DNA of 64,000 bases from Mycobacterium sp. ACS4331 (lineage in GTDB: Bacteria; Actinomycetota; Actinomycetes; Mycobacteriales; Mycobacteriaceae). Within the stretch, counting starts at the first letter, position 1; the number at the start of each line of letters is the position of its first letter. The position numbers and the translations under genes are program-made. The DNA is taken from the NCBI RefSeq assembly GCF_001667265.1, contig NZ_LZHW01000093.1:54000-117999 (forward strand), written 5' to 3'. The notes beneath the pieces are model-generated. The model worked only from the letters and a program-made list of their open reading frames with translations. It made no database searches and was not told where the DNA came from. Of this stretch, positions 50,700 to 58,591 are shown piece after piece.

Positions 50700-51367
50700 C
50701 GCAGCGCCGCGGCGATGTGGTCGGCGACGGCCTCGGCGATCCGCAGGGTCGGTTCATCGTCGGCCGGGACGTAGCGGTCGGTAGCCGCGTCCCACCGCGC
50801 ACCTGCGATCTGACCGTGATCCGCGGGGAGTTCGACGACGTCCACCGACCAGCCGACCTCCTCCAGCGCCGTCGCGAACTCCCGGCTCGCGGCCGCGGGG
50901 ACCACGGTGTCGGCGAGACCGTGCAGAAGCGTTACGGGTGCCCCGATCCGCGCGGCCGAAAGGCCCTCCGCCGCCGGCTCACCCGAGATCGGGTCGGGCG
51001 CGGTGAAGGCGCCGGCCAGGCACACCGTGTGGGTGATGTCGATGCCGAAGCGGTCGGCGTGGACGGTGAGCCCGGCGGCCGCGGCACCGCCGAGCGACCA
51101 CCCGAGCAGGGCCAGGCGGCCGTCGCCGTCGCTCCACGACTGGGCGAAGGCGACCGAACCCAGCAGGTCCTCCCGTCCGCCATCGGGCGCATGTGAGTTC
51201 CAGTCGGCCGCCACCACGCCGAACCCCCGTTCGGCGAGGAGTGTGGCCAGTGGACGGACCGCTTCTCGGGCATCGCTCTGCATCCCATGCCACATCAGTA
51301 GCGTGGGGTGTGAGGGGTCGCCGAACACATCGGCCAAGCGCCCCGGTGCGTACTCAGTAGTCCTCAT
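50696..51367 (-). CDS. Alpha/beta hydrolase (dienelactone-hydrolase-like)
   Basis: 223 aa, single-domain alpha/beta hydrolase. The nucleophile elbow is GWSLGG (Ser), the acid is in LLHGLADTVVP (Asp) and the catalytic His is in LPADHGQIAG. The compact size and lack of a lid place it near dienelactone hydrolases or esterases. No signal peptide. Convergent with the M28 paralogue; an unrelated kinase gene starts 95 bases away on the other strand. Substrate unknown. Confidence 0.85.
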   Translation of the reverse strand: MRTTEYAPGRLADVFGDPSHPTLLMWHGMQSDAREAVRPLATLLAERGFGVVAADWNSHAPDGGREDLLGSVAFAQSWSDGDGRLALLGWSLGGAAAAGLTVHADRFGIDITHTVCLAGAFTAPDPISGEPAAEGLSAARIGAPVTLLHGLADTVVPAAASREFATALEEVGWSVDVVELPADHGQIAGARWDAATDRYVPADDEPTLRIAEAVADHIAAALR

Positions 51368-51462
51368 CCGAGAGGCGGTTTTCCCGAATCACGCGATCTG
51401 AAACCAGCGAACGACGGCTGTTATGGTCGGGTCTCACCGTGTGTCGGGAGGTGACTTGACAC

Positions 51463-52893
51463 ATGCCGTTGACCAACGGCGAATCCTTCGCCGGCTATCG
51501 GATTCTGCGAATGATCGGAACCGGTGGCATGGGCGAGGTCTACCTGGCAGCGCATCCGCGGCTGCCGCGCCGGGATGCGCTCAAGGTGCTGCCGGCGCAG
51601 ATGTCGGCCAACGAGGAGTTCCGCGAGCGGTTCAACCGTGAGGCCGACCTGGTGGCCACGCTGTTCCACCCGCACATCATCGGGGTGCACGACCGCGGTG
51701 AGGACCACGGCCGGTTGTGGATCTCGATGGACTACATCGACGGCCCCGACGCGGGCCGGCTGCTGCGTGAGCGGTACCCCGCCGGTATCCCGCGACAGCA
51801 GGTCGTTGAGATCGTCGCGGCGGTCGCGGACGCCCTGGATTACGCCCACCTGCGCGGCCTGCTGCATCGTGACGTGAAGCCGGCGAACATCCTGCTCACC
51901 GATCCCGCCTCGGGTGTCCGGCGGATTCTGTTGGCGGACTTCGGCATCGCCCGCAGCCTCAACCAGACCCACGGGCTGACCCGGACCAACGCGGTGCTGG
52001 GGACGGTGTCGTACTCGTCACCCGAGCAGTTGATGGGGCAACCGCTGGACGGCCGGTCGGATCAGTATTCGCTGGCCGCGACGGCCTTCGAACTGTTCAC
52101 CGGAACGCCGTTGTTCTCCGACGACAATCCCGCGGTGGTGATCGGCCAGCACCTCAACGCCGCGCCGCGGGTGCTCGGTGCCGTGCGTGCCGACCTCGCG
52201 GATCTGGACGCGGTGATGGCGCGAGCGCTGGCGAAGAATCCCGCGGACAGGTTCGTCACGTGCACGCAGTTCGCGCAGGCCCTGGCCGACCCGGACGCCG
52301 CGGCGCGGCGGGTGCCCCGGCCGACCGCCCAGTTGCCCCCGGCGATGCGCACCGACCAGGACTGGCTGCTGCCCGCGGCGACGCCCGCCGGGCCCCAACC
52401 CCGTCCGTCCCGGTGGCTGTTGGTCGGCGGGGTGCTCGCGGTGCTCATGCTGGTGCTGGGGCTCGCCCTCTACGCGGGTTCGTCCGACGACCAGCAGGCC
52501 GGTCCCGCGACGACCGCGGTGTATCCCACGCCCACGACGATGCCCACGACGGTGCCCACGACGATGGCCACCGGCGAGGTGACCTTCGAAGGCATGCGTG
52601 ACCTGGTGCTCGCGGTCTACTCGGCGCTGCCGAAGCACACCGAGGAAGCCTGGGACATGTTCGACGCCAACTATCAGAACAAGACCGGGTATGCCGACTT
52701 CCGGAACTTCTGGGCGGGCGTGCACAAGGTCGAGGTGCTGTCGGTGTCACCGCGCGACGCCGACAGCGTCGTGGCCCGGATCCGCTACGTCGTCAAGGGC
52801 GGCAGGAACGACACCGAGGACCGCTGGCTGAAAGTCGTGCCGGTGGACGGCAGGCTGCTCGTGCACGACTCCGGGCGGATCGGGCCGGCCTAG
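51463..52893 (+). CDS. Transmembrane Ser/Thr protein kinase (PknF-like) with outer NTF2-like domain
   Basis: 476 aa. Kinase domain (residues 9-270): glycine loop IGTGGMGEVY, catalytic K41, HRDVKPAN with D137, DFG at 159-161, and an activation loop with Thr residues before GTVSYSSPEQ. A linker of about 45 residues precedes one transmembrane helix (318-338). Outside is a Thr/Pro linker (PTPTTMPTTVPTTM) and a domain of about 110 residues resembling DUF4878/NTF2-like domains (NKTGYADFRNFWAGVHKVEV). The layout is like PknF/PknI-type mycobacterial kinases that sense the envelope. A GGGAGGTGAC ribosome-binding site lies upstream. Its stop overlaps the permease gene. Confidence 0.92.
   Translation: MPLTNGESFAGYRILRMIGTGGMGEVYLAAHPRLPRRDALKVLPAQMSANEEFRERFNREADLVATLFHPHIIGVHDRGEDHGRLWISMDYIDGPDAGRLLRERYPAGIPRQQVVEIVAAVADALDYAHLRGLLHRDVKPANILLTDPASGVRRILLADFGIARSLNQTHGLTRTNAVLGTVSYSSPEQLMGQPLDGRSDQYSLAATAFELFTGTPLFSDDNPAVVIGQHLNAAPRVLGAVRADLADLDAVMARALAKNPADRFVTCTQFAQALADPDAAARRVPRPTAQLPPAMRTDQDWLLPAATPAGPQPRPSRWLLVGGVLAVLMLVLGLALYAGSSDDQQAGPATTAVYPTPTTMPTTVPTTMATGEVTFEGMRDLVLAVYSALPKHTEEAWDMFDANYQNKTGYADFRNFWAGVHKVEVLSVSPRDADSVVARIRYVVKGGRNDTEDRWLKVVPVDGRLLVHDSGRIGPA
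52531..52566 (+). repeat. Three 12-base tandem repeats encoding the Thr/Pro linker of the kinase
   Basis: CCCACGACGATG, CCCACGACGGTG and CCCACGACGATG in a row, giving P-T-T-M/V units. The unit is in frame, so copy-number change would lengthen or shorten the linker by four residues without a frameshift. Confidence 0.75.
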
Positions 52894-54176
52894 CGGACCA
52901 TACCGTCGGTGGGCACGGCCTCGGGGTGGCCGCCGCGCAGCGCGCCGAGACCGCGCATCCCGTGGTAGATCAGCAGCGCCGCGATCGAGCCCAGCGCGAT
53001 GCCGGTGAACGTCAGATCTCCGATCTGCCAGGTGAAGTCGGCGATGCCGATGATCAGAGCGATCGCCGCGGTCATCTGGTTGACCGGCAGGCTGAAGTCC
53101 ACCCGGTTGGTCAGCCAGATGCGGATGCCCAGGACGCCGACCAGGCCGTACAGCACGATCGTCGCGCCGCCGAGCACGCCGGCCGGAATGGCGGAGATGA
53201 CAGCACCGACCTTGGGGCACAACGACAGTGCGATCGCGACGATCCCGGCGACCCAGTAGGCCGCGGTCGAGTAGACCCGGGTCGCGGCCATCACGCCGAT
53301 GTTCTCGGCATACGTCGTGGTGGCCGATCCGCCGCCGGCCCCGGCCAGCACCGTGGCCACACCGTCGGCGGCCAGGGCACGTCCTGTGAGCGGGTCGGTG
53401 TCCACACCGGTCATCTGCCCGACGGACTTCACGTGCCCGATGTTCTCGGCCACCAGGGCGATCACCGCGGGCAGGAACATCGGCAGCACGGCCAGGGAGA
53501 AGGTGGGCGTCTGGAACTCCGGCAGGCCCAACCAGCTCGCCGCCGCGATGCCCGAGGTGTCGACGTCGCCGAGCGCCCACGCCAGCAGATATCCCAGGAC
53601 GACGGCGACGAAGATCGCCAGGCGGCCGATCAGACCGCGGAAGAACGCGAGAGCACTCACCAACAGCACGAGCGTGACGAGCCCGACCAGAGGGCCCTTC
53701 TCGAAGTTGGACTTGGCCGCGGGGGCGAGGTTGAAACCGATCAGCGCGACGATCGCTCCAGTGACCACCGGTGGGAGCACGATGTCGATCCAGCGCGTGC
53801 CGACCAGGTGGACCACCGCGCCGATGATGATGAGCAGGACGCCGACGGCGATCAGGCCGCCCAGTGCGCTTCCGGACCCCTCGGCGGCGACGGCGGCCGT
53901 CACCGGGGCGATGACCGAGAAGCTCGAGCCCAGGTAGCTCGGCAGGCGGTTGCCCGTGATGATCAGGAAGAGCAGCGTCCCGATGCCCGAGAACAGCAGT
54001 GTGGTGGCCGGCGGGAAACCGGTCAGGACGGGCACCAGGAACGTGGCGCCGAACATCGCCACGACGTGCTGCGCGCCGATGCCGATCGTGCGGGGCCAAC
54101 TGAGGCGTTCGTCGGGGCCGACCACGAAGTCGGGCTCGGGTCTGCTGGCGACGGGTTTCCAGGTCAGCGGAATCAC
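52890..54176 (-). CDS. Uracil/xanthine permease (NCS2 family)
   Basis: 428 aa with about 14 helices. The NCS2 signature lies in the middle: AENIGHVKSVGQMTG with the conserved Glu, and GGGSATTTYAENIGVMAAT (the second half-helix pair). This family imports uracil or xanthine with H+; the early motif GAQHVVAMFGATFLVPVLTG is the UraA type, so uracil is the most likely cargo. The ORF starts at a GTG (54176). It converges with the kinase, overlapping 4 bases. A 52-base gap separates it from the upstream hydrolase on the same strand. Confidence 0.92.
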   Translation of the reverse strand: MIPLTWKPVASRPEPDFVVGPDERLSWPRTIGIGAQHVVAMFGATFLVPVLTGFPPATTLLFSGIGTLLFLIITGNRLPSYLGSSFSVIAPVTAAVAAEGSGSALGGLIAVGVLLIIIGAVVHLVGTRWIDIVLPPVVTGAIVALIGFNLAPAAKSNFEKGPLVGLVTLVLLVSALAFFRGLIGRLAIFVAVVLGYLLAWALGDVDTSGIAAASWLGLPEFQTPTFSLAVLPMFLPAVIALVAENIGHVKSVGQMTGVDTDPLTGRALAADGVATVLAGAGGGSATTTYAENIGVMAATRVYSTAAYWVAGIVAIALSLCPKVGAVISAIPAGVLGGATIVLYGLVGVLGIRIWLTNRVDFSLPVNQMTAAIALIIGIADFTWQIGDLTFTGIALGSIAALLIYHGMRGLGALRGGHPEAVPTDGMVR

Positions 54177-54228
54177 GGTTTATGACTACACACCACCGGG
54201 GCCCGGATCGCAGCGCAATCGGCGCGTG

Positions 54229-55080
54229 TCAGGGTGTGGCGGGTGACTCCGCCAGGGCAACGATGGCGTCGACCACCGCGCCGGGATTGTCCAGCGGGAC
54301 AAAGGTCCGTGCTCCCGGCACCTCGGTGATCGCCGAGTCGGGGAACAGCGCGGCCAGGCGCCGGCCCAGCGCGGGTGTGAAGAATCGGTCGGCCGAACCC
54401 CACACCAGGCGTACCGGTTTGGTGAATCGGTGCAGGCGCGGTGCCACGTGCGTCAGGTCGGTGGCCCCGATGCCGCGGGCCATGGCCGCCAGATCACCCG
54501 CGATGCGCGGGTCGGTGCGGGCCGGCTCCACCCAGGACGCCGTGAGGTCGGGGTCGACGTGCGTCGCGAGCAGGCCGTAGCCCGCGGGGCTGTGCCGCAG
54601 GGGTCGCAGGCGCATCAGGTTGAACAGTGCGGAGATCGACCTGGGCCCGCGCAGCATCGCGAAGACGGCGTCGAAGGGGAACGGGGGGAACGCCTCGAAG
54701 GCGTCGCAGTTGGTCAGCACGAGCCTGCCGATGCGTTCGGGATGGGTGTCGATCAGGAACTGGCACAGGCCGCCGCCCGTGTCGTTTCCGACCAGAGTGA
54801 CGTCGTCGAGGTTCAGGGCGGCGAGGAAGCCGCCGATGATTCCGGCCAGGCCCTGGGGGGTCAGGGCCGTGCGGTCGGTGACGGGCGTGGTGTGGGAGCC
54901 CAGGGGCAGGCGCGGAAGAAGGCAGCGGTACCCGCGTTCGGCCAGGGCGTTCGCGACCTTCGACCAGAGTCGTTCGTCGACGATCATGCCGTGCACGAAG
55001 ACGACGGGTGGGTGGGGTGAGTCGATGGGGCCCAGGTCGAGGTAGTCGATTCGGCTCTGCTGCAGCGTGACGTGTGGCAT
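54229..55080 (-). CDS. Alpha/beta-hydrolase (epoxide hydrolase/dehalogenase-like, catalytic His not found)
   Basis: 283 aa. The oxyanion HG pair is at 30-31 and the nucleophile elbow is VGNDTGGG, with Asp100 in the nucleophile position as in haloalkane dehalogenases and epoxide hydrolases. WGSADRFF supplies the likely acid. The strand that normally carries the catalytic His (P-G-x-G-H-F-x-x-x-x-x-P) reads PGARTFVPLDNPG, so the His is replaced by Arg-Thr. It may be an inactive or altered enzyme, or a ligand-binding protein. It is divergent from a TetR regulator that probably controls it. Confidence 0.82.
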   Translation of the reverse strand: MPHVTLQQSRIDYLDLGPIDSPHPPVVFVHGMIVDERLWSKVANALAERGYRCLLPRLPLGSHTTPVTDRTALTPQGLAGIIGGFLAALNLDDVTLVGNDTGGGLCQFLIDTHPERIGRLVLTNCDAFEAFPPFPFDAVFAMLRGPRSISALFNLMRLRPLRHSPAGYGLLATHVDPDLTASWVEPARTDPRIAGDLAAMARGIGATDLTHVAPRLHRFTKPVRLVWGSADRFFTPALGRRLAALFPDSAITEVPGARTFVPLDNPGAVVDAIVALAESPATP

Positions 55081-55141
55081 GGCGGGCTATCCTCGTTCCG
55101 AAATTTACAAACTCTGAGTATGAAAGTTACGTACACGCAGT

Positions 55142-55753
55142 ATGGAAGTCAAGGGTTCAGTTCGTCGCACCCAGGCGCAGCGCACCGCGGCCACGCGCGC
55201 CAACCTGGTGTCCGCGGCCCGGGCGCTGTTCGCCACCAGGGGTTTCGCCGAGGTGTCCACGCAGCAGATCGTCGAGGCCGCCGGCGTGACGCGCGGTGCG
55301 CTCTACCACCAGTTCGCGGACAAGGCCGACCTGTTCACGGCCGTCTACGAACAGGTCGAGAAGCAGTTGGTGGCCGATGTCGGTGCCGCCATCGCCGCAC
55401 ACGAGCCGGCCGGCCCGGCCGCGGCGATGCGGGTGGGCGCCCGGTTGTTCCTCCAGCACTGTTCGGCGGCCGATGTGCAGCAGATCGTCCTCGTGGACGC
55501 ACCCACCGTGCTGGGGTGGGACCGGTGGCGTGAGATGGGCGTCAAGTACGGGCTCGGCGTCATCGAGGGCATGCTCGCCGCGGCCGTCGCCGAGGGCGAG
55601 ATTCCCGCCACGCCGCTGCGCCCGACGGCTCACGTGCTGCTCGGTGCGCTGGACGAGGCCGCGCTCTACGTGTCGCGGGCCGCCGACCCGCAGCGCGCGC
55701 TCGAGGAGATGTACGTGGTCTGCGACCGGATCATTGCCGGGATCGAGGGCTGA
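55142..55753 (+). CDS. TetR-family transcriptional regulator
   Basis: 203 aa. The HTH (residues about 18-62) has LVSAARALFATRGFAEVSTQ and EAAGVTRGALYHQFADKADL, the classic TetR recognition helix. The C-terminal ligand domain is all helical. The 61-base gap to the divergent alpha/beta-hydrolase contains an imperfect repeat (TACAAACT ... AGTTACGTA, about 55106-55131), so it likely represses the hydrolase and itself. A MEVKGSVRR start at ATG 55142 is the first suitable codon. Confidence 0.9.
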   Translation: MEVKGSVRRTQAQRTAATRANLVSAARALFATRGFAEVSTQQIVEAAGVTRGALYHQFADKADLFTAVYEQVEKQLVADVGAAIAAHEPAGPAAAMRVGARLFLQHCSAADVQQIVLVDAPTVLGWDRWREMGVKYGLGVIEGMLAAAVAEGEIPATPLRPTAHVLLGALDEAALYVSRAADPQRALEEMYVVCDRIIAGIEG

Positions 55754-55807
55754 CCACGCGGGTGCCGCGCAGCGCGAGCAGGTGTCGGGTGGTCAGTTCA
55801 CCGTTCG

Positions 55808-56686
55808 TCAGATCAACCTCTTTCCACGGCGCACCCTGATGCGGATGTCGGCCAGCAACAGTTGACTGCCGCCCTGGCGAATGAACTTGGGCAGGAACCG
55901 GTTCACCAGCGCGACGAACAGGAACAGGCGCTCGAACCACGTCTGCCGCCGGGCCGACCAGGTCACACCCAGCGCATCGCGGAACACCGGTGCCAGGAAC
56001 CCCGTGGTGAGGAACTTCAGCAGCGGGACGAAGCCCGGGCGCAGCAGGGGGGTGATCATGCGCAGGTTGATCAGGTCGGTGAGATAGTCGCGGACGGTGT
56101 CGTCCATGGACACCCGCGCACACGCGGCATTCCAGTACTCGTCGAAGGCCGTGCGGGTGGGTGGCCACTGGTCCTCGGTCACCTGAAGGGTGGTCCCCAG
56201 GGTGAACGCCGATCGATAGAAGTCCTCCGCGGCCTGCGGCGTCAACTGGCCGCGCAGCAGCTGGTAGGTGTCCTCAAGGCCGACGAAAAGGCATGCGGCA
56301 ACCCACATCTGAAGGTCCCGGTCGAAGGCGTTGTACTGCACCGGGCTCTCGGGGGTGGACTTGACCTGCCGATGGGCGCCGTTGACGGCCTCGCGGTAGG
56401 CGGCCTTGTCCTCCGGGGTGCCCAGGATCGCGACCGCCAGATAGCTGAACGTCGTCCGGGCTCGCTTCCACGGATGGTGCATGAGGCTGCCGGACTCCAC
56501 CACACTCTCCGCGACGCCGTGCCCGACACCGGGCAGCGCCAACTGCATGACCACGTTGGCCGCGCCTGCGGCGAACGACCAGAAGTCCATCGCGTCGGCG
56601 ACGGTCACCTCGCGGTCGTCCCACCGCGCGGTGCGCCGCGTGATGGTGATGCGGGTGTCGGACGCCGACAGGGCGGGCGTGCTCAT
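55808..56686 (-). CDS. MpaB-type oxygenase domain protein (DUF2236/rubber-oxygenase-like)
   Basis: 292 aa from the ATG at 56686. The alpha-helical DUF2236/MpaB pattern is recognisable: a conserved GSLMHHPWKRARTTFSYL near the N-terminus, which carries the His/Arg residues typical of heme oxygenases of this family, and a C-terminal RQTWFERLFLF region. Relatives include latex-clearing protein and MpaB', which cleave double bonds of isoprenoid chains using heme; mycobacteria have many paralogues of unknown substrate. The start overlaps the stop of the small upstream membrane protein by four bases (ATGA). Confidence 0.8.
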   Translation of the reverse strand: MSTPALSASDTRITITRRTARWDDREVTVADAMDFWSFAAGAANVVMQLALPGVGHGVAESVVESGSLMHHPWKRARTTFSYLAVAILGTPEDKAAYREAVNGAHRQVKSTPESPVQYNAFDRDLQMWVAACLFVGLEDTYQLLRGQLTPQAAEDFYRSAFTLGTTLQVTEDQWPPTRTAFDEYWNAACARVSMDDTVRDYLTDLINLRMITPLLRPGFVPLLKFLTTGFLAPVFRDALGVTWSARRQTWFERLFLFVALVNRFLPKFIRQGGSQLLLADIRIRVRRGKRLI

Positions 56687-56907
56687 GTCATGCAGACGTT
56701 GGAGAACAGCAGGACCGGCCAGGACACGATCGATCCCAGGAATGACACCACCAGGTCCGCGCCGGTCAGGTGGTCGAGGTGATCGGTGTGGGTCATCGAC
56801 CAGATGACGCCGATGATCAGGTATGGCGTGCCGAGAATGAGCCCCAGGCCGATCAGTTCCGCGACCGTGAACTGATAGCTCAACACCTGACGCAGCTTCG
56901 CGAGCAT
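56683..56907 (-). CDS. Small membrane protein coupled to the MpaB-type gene
   Basis: 74 aa. Two hydrophobic helices: ELIGLGLILGTPYLIIGVIWSM and VVSFLGSIVSWPVLLFSN, separated by a His/Asp-rich loop (HTDHLDHLTGAD) that could bind metal or a heme edge. The start ATG has GAAGGATG upstream. It has no similarity I can name. Its stop overlaps the MpaB-type oxygenase start, so the two are translationally coupled and may form a membrane complex. Confidence 0.8.
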   Translation of the reverse strand: MLAKLRQVLSYQFTVAELIGLGLILGTPYLIIGVIWSMTHTDHLDHLTGADLVVSFLGSIVSWPVLLFSNVCMT

Positions 56908-57040
56908 GTGCGCATCCTTCTCGAGGGGCCGGGCACCGTGGTCTGCGCACTATGTTAACCGCCATTCGGATGTCGAGGGGCATATTGGAAGGCCGACTGG
57001 AACAGAGGTGGGCAGTGCCGTTCGCCGCTAGGGTGAATGC

Positions 57041-58279
57041 GTGCCGACACCGCGAACCGCTTCGACCGATCGTGTTCGTCGGCGCCCCAAGGACCGAAAA
57101 GCCCAGATCGCCAGGGTTGCGGCGGAGGCGTTCAGTGCCCGCGGCTACCACGCTGTCGGGATGGACGACATCGCCGCCGTGCTCGACATCTCGGCCACCG
57201 CGCTCTACCGGCATTACGCCAACAAGTACGACATGTTTCGCGCGGCGGTGCTCACCCTCGGCCAGCAACTCGTCGACGCGACGAGCTTCTGCGACGACGC
57301 CGCGCCCGACCTCACCGATGAGGACGCCGTCGAACTTCAGGCCCGCATGGTCGACGCCATCGTCGACGTGGCGTTGGCCAACCGGGACTCCGCGGGCCTG
57401 TACCGCTGGGAGGGTCGCTACCTCGAGGGCGACGACCAGGCCGCGCTGATGTCTCAGATCCGCGTCGTCAACCGGCGGATCCAGATTCCACTGCGCCAGC
57501 GCAGGCCCCAGCTGTCGTCATCGGAACGGTGGACGCTGTCGTCGGCCGCGATGAGTGTCATGGGCAGCATCGCCGACCACCGCGCCAAACTGCCCCCGCC
57601 GCAGACCAAGGAGCTGATGCGGCGACTCGTCGGGGCGGTGCTCGACGCCGACCTGCCCACCGCCGCCGACGCTGCGGCCCAGCCGAGCGTCTCGCCCCGG
57701 CCGGTCGCCGAGACCGCCGCCATCGGCCGGTACGAGGCCGTGCTCCAGCAGTCGCTGCTGCTGTTCGACGAGCATGGGTACCACGAGACCGGAATGGGTC
57801 AGATCGCGGCCGCGGTGGGGATGCCGACCTCGGCGATCTATCGCTACTTCGCCGGCAAACAGGACATTCTGGCCGCGGTGTTCCGGCGTGCCGCCGACCG
57901 TGTGTCGGGCGAGCTGACGTCGGCGCTGGCCGGTGTCACCGACTCGCGCGAGGCGCTGCTGCGGCTGGTCGAGGCGTATGTGGCCAGCGCGTTCGCATAT
58001 CCGGAGCTGTCGTATGTGTATTACGCCGAACGTGTGAACCTGGGTGCCGCCGATCAGGAGATGCTCCGCAATGTGCAGCGTTCGACCGTCGGGTCATGGG
58101 CCCGACTGCTCGTCGACGTCCGACCCGAGTTCTCCAGCGCGCAGGCCCGGTTCGTCGTGCACGCCGCGATGGCGCTGGTGATCGACCTCGGCAGGCTGGT
58201 GTCCTACCAGGATTCCGCACACGCTCAGGCGTGTGTGCGGCGCATGATGCACGTGACTCTGGGGGTCGAACCGCTCTAG
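57041..58279 (+). CDS. Tandem two-domain TetR-family regulator
   Basis: 412 aa, about twice the usual TetR length. Residues about 20-66 hold one HTH (ARVAAEAFSARGYHAVGMDD and ISATALYRHYANKYDM) and residues about 228-277 another (VLQQSLLLFDEHGYHETGMG and MPTSAIYRYFAGKQDI). Each is followed by its own helical domain, so the protein is a fused tandem. A single chain could act as an intramolecular pseudo-dimer. The GTG start overlaps nothing; its end overlaps the convergent 94-aa gene by 4 bases. Target unknown; the 20-base palindrome at 58572-58591 is a candidate site. Confidence 0.88.
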   Translation: MPTPRTASTDRVRRRPKDRKAQIARVAAEAFSARGYHAVGMDDIAAVLDISATALYRHYANKYDMFRAAVLTLGQQLVDATSFCDDAAPDLTDEDAVELQARMVDAIVDVALANRDSAGLYRWEGRYLEGDDQAALMSQIRVVNRRIQIPLRQRRPQLSSSERWTLSSAAMSVMGSIADHRAKLPPPQTKELMRRLVGAVLDADLPTAADAAAQPSVSPRPVAETAAIGRYEAVLQQSLLLFDEHGYHETGMGQIAAAVGMPTSAIYRYFAGKQDILAAVFRRAADRVSGELTSALAGVTDSREALLRLVEAYVASAFAYPELSYVYYAERVNLGAADQEMLRNVQRSTVGSWARLLVDVRPEFSSAQARFVVHAAMALVIDLGRLVSYQDSAHAQACVRRMMHVTLGVEPL

Positions 58280-58560
58280 CGGTTGTTGCGGACCGCGTTG
58301 CCGCTCAGATACGCCAGGTATCCGATGGCCCCGACGATCGCGGCGTTGCGGGTGCGGCCGCTGATCAGGCCCAGTCCGAGTGCGGTCTCGATGCCGCCGT
58401 TGGTGTAGACGTGCTGGCGGGTGCGACGGGGGAACGCCGGCTTGGTGATCGGCTCGAACAGGTTGGGGCTGGTGAAATGGGCCACGCCCACGCCTGCCAG
58501 GCCGAGTCCGAGGACCTTGGTCAATGTTCGCCTGCCGCTTCGCAACTGGTCAGCTGTCAC
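58276..58560 (-). CDS. Small membrane protein (Rv0420c position, DoxX-like)
   Basis: 94 aa from a GTG at 58560. A basic N-terminus, then helices over TLTKVLGLGLAGVGVAHF, GIETALGLGLISG and AAIVGAIGYLAYLSGNAV. GVAHFTSPNLFEPITKPAFP is characteristic of small DoxX-like mycobacterial membrane proteins. It lies directly downstream of the Rv0421c homologue, where M. tuberculosis has the possible membrane protein Rv0420c. The palindrome at 58572-58591 lies 12-31 bases upstream of its start. Function unknown. Confidence 0.75.
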   Translation of the reverse strand: MTADQLRSGRRTLTKVLGLGLAGVGVAHFTSPNLFEPITKPAFPRRTRQHVYTNGGIETALGLGLISGRTRNAAIVGAIGYLAYLSGNAVRNNR

Positions 58561-58571
58561 CAGCGCACAGT

Positions 58572-58591
58572 ATCTTACTCGGGAGTAAGAT
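58572..58591. promoter_or_regulatory. 20-base palindrome upstream of the DoxX-like gene
   Basis: ATCTTACTC-GG-GAGTAAGAT: 9-base arms that match perfectly around a 2-base centre. It includes the stop codon of the preceding hydrolase gene and lies 12-31 bases upstream of the DoxX-like gene's GTG. Its length and symmetry fit a TetR-type operator; no T-run follows, so an intrinsic terminator is less likely. Confidence 0.65.
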
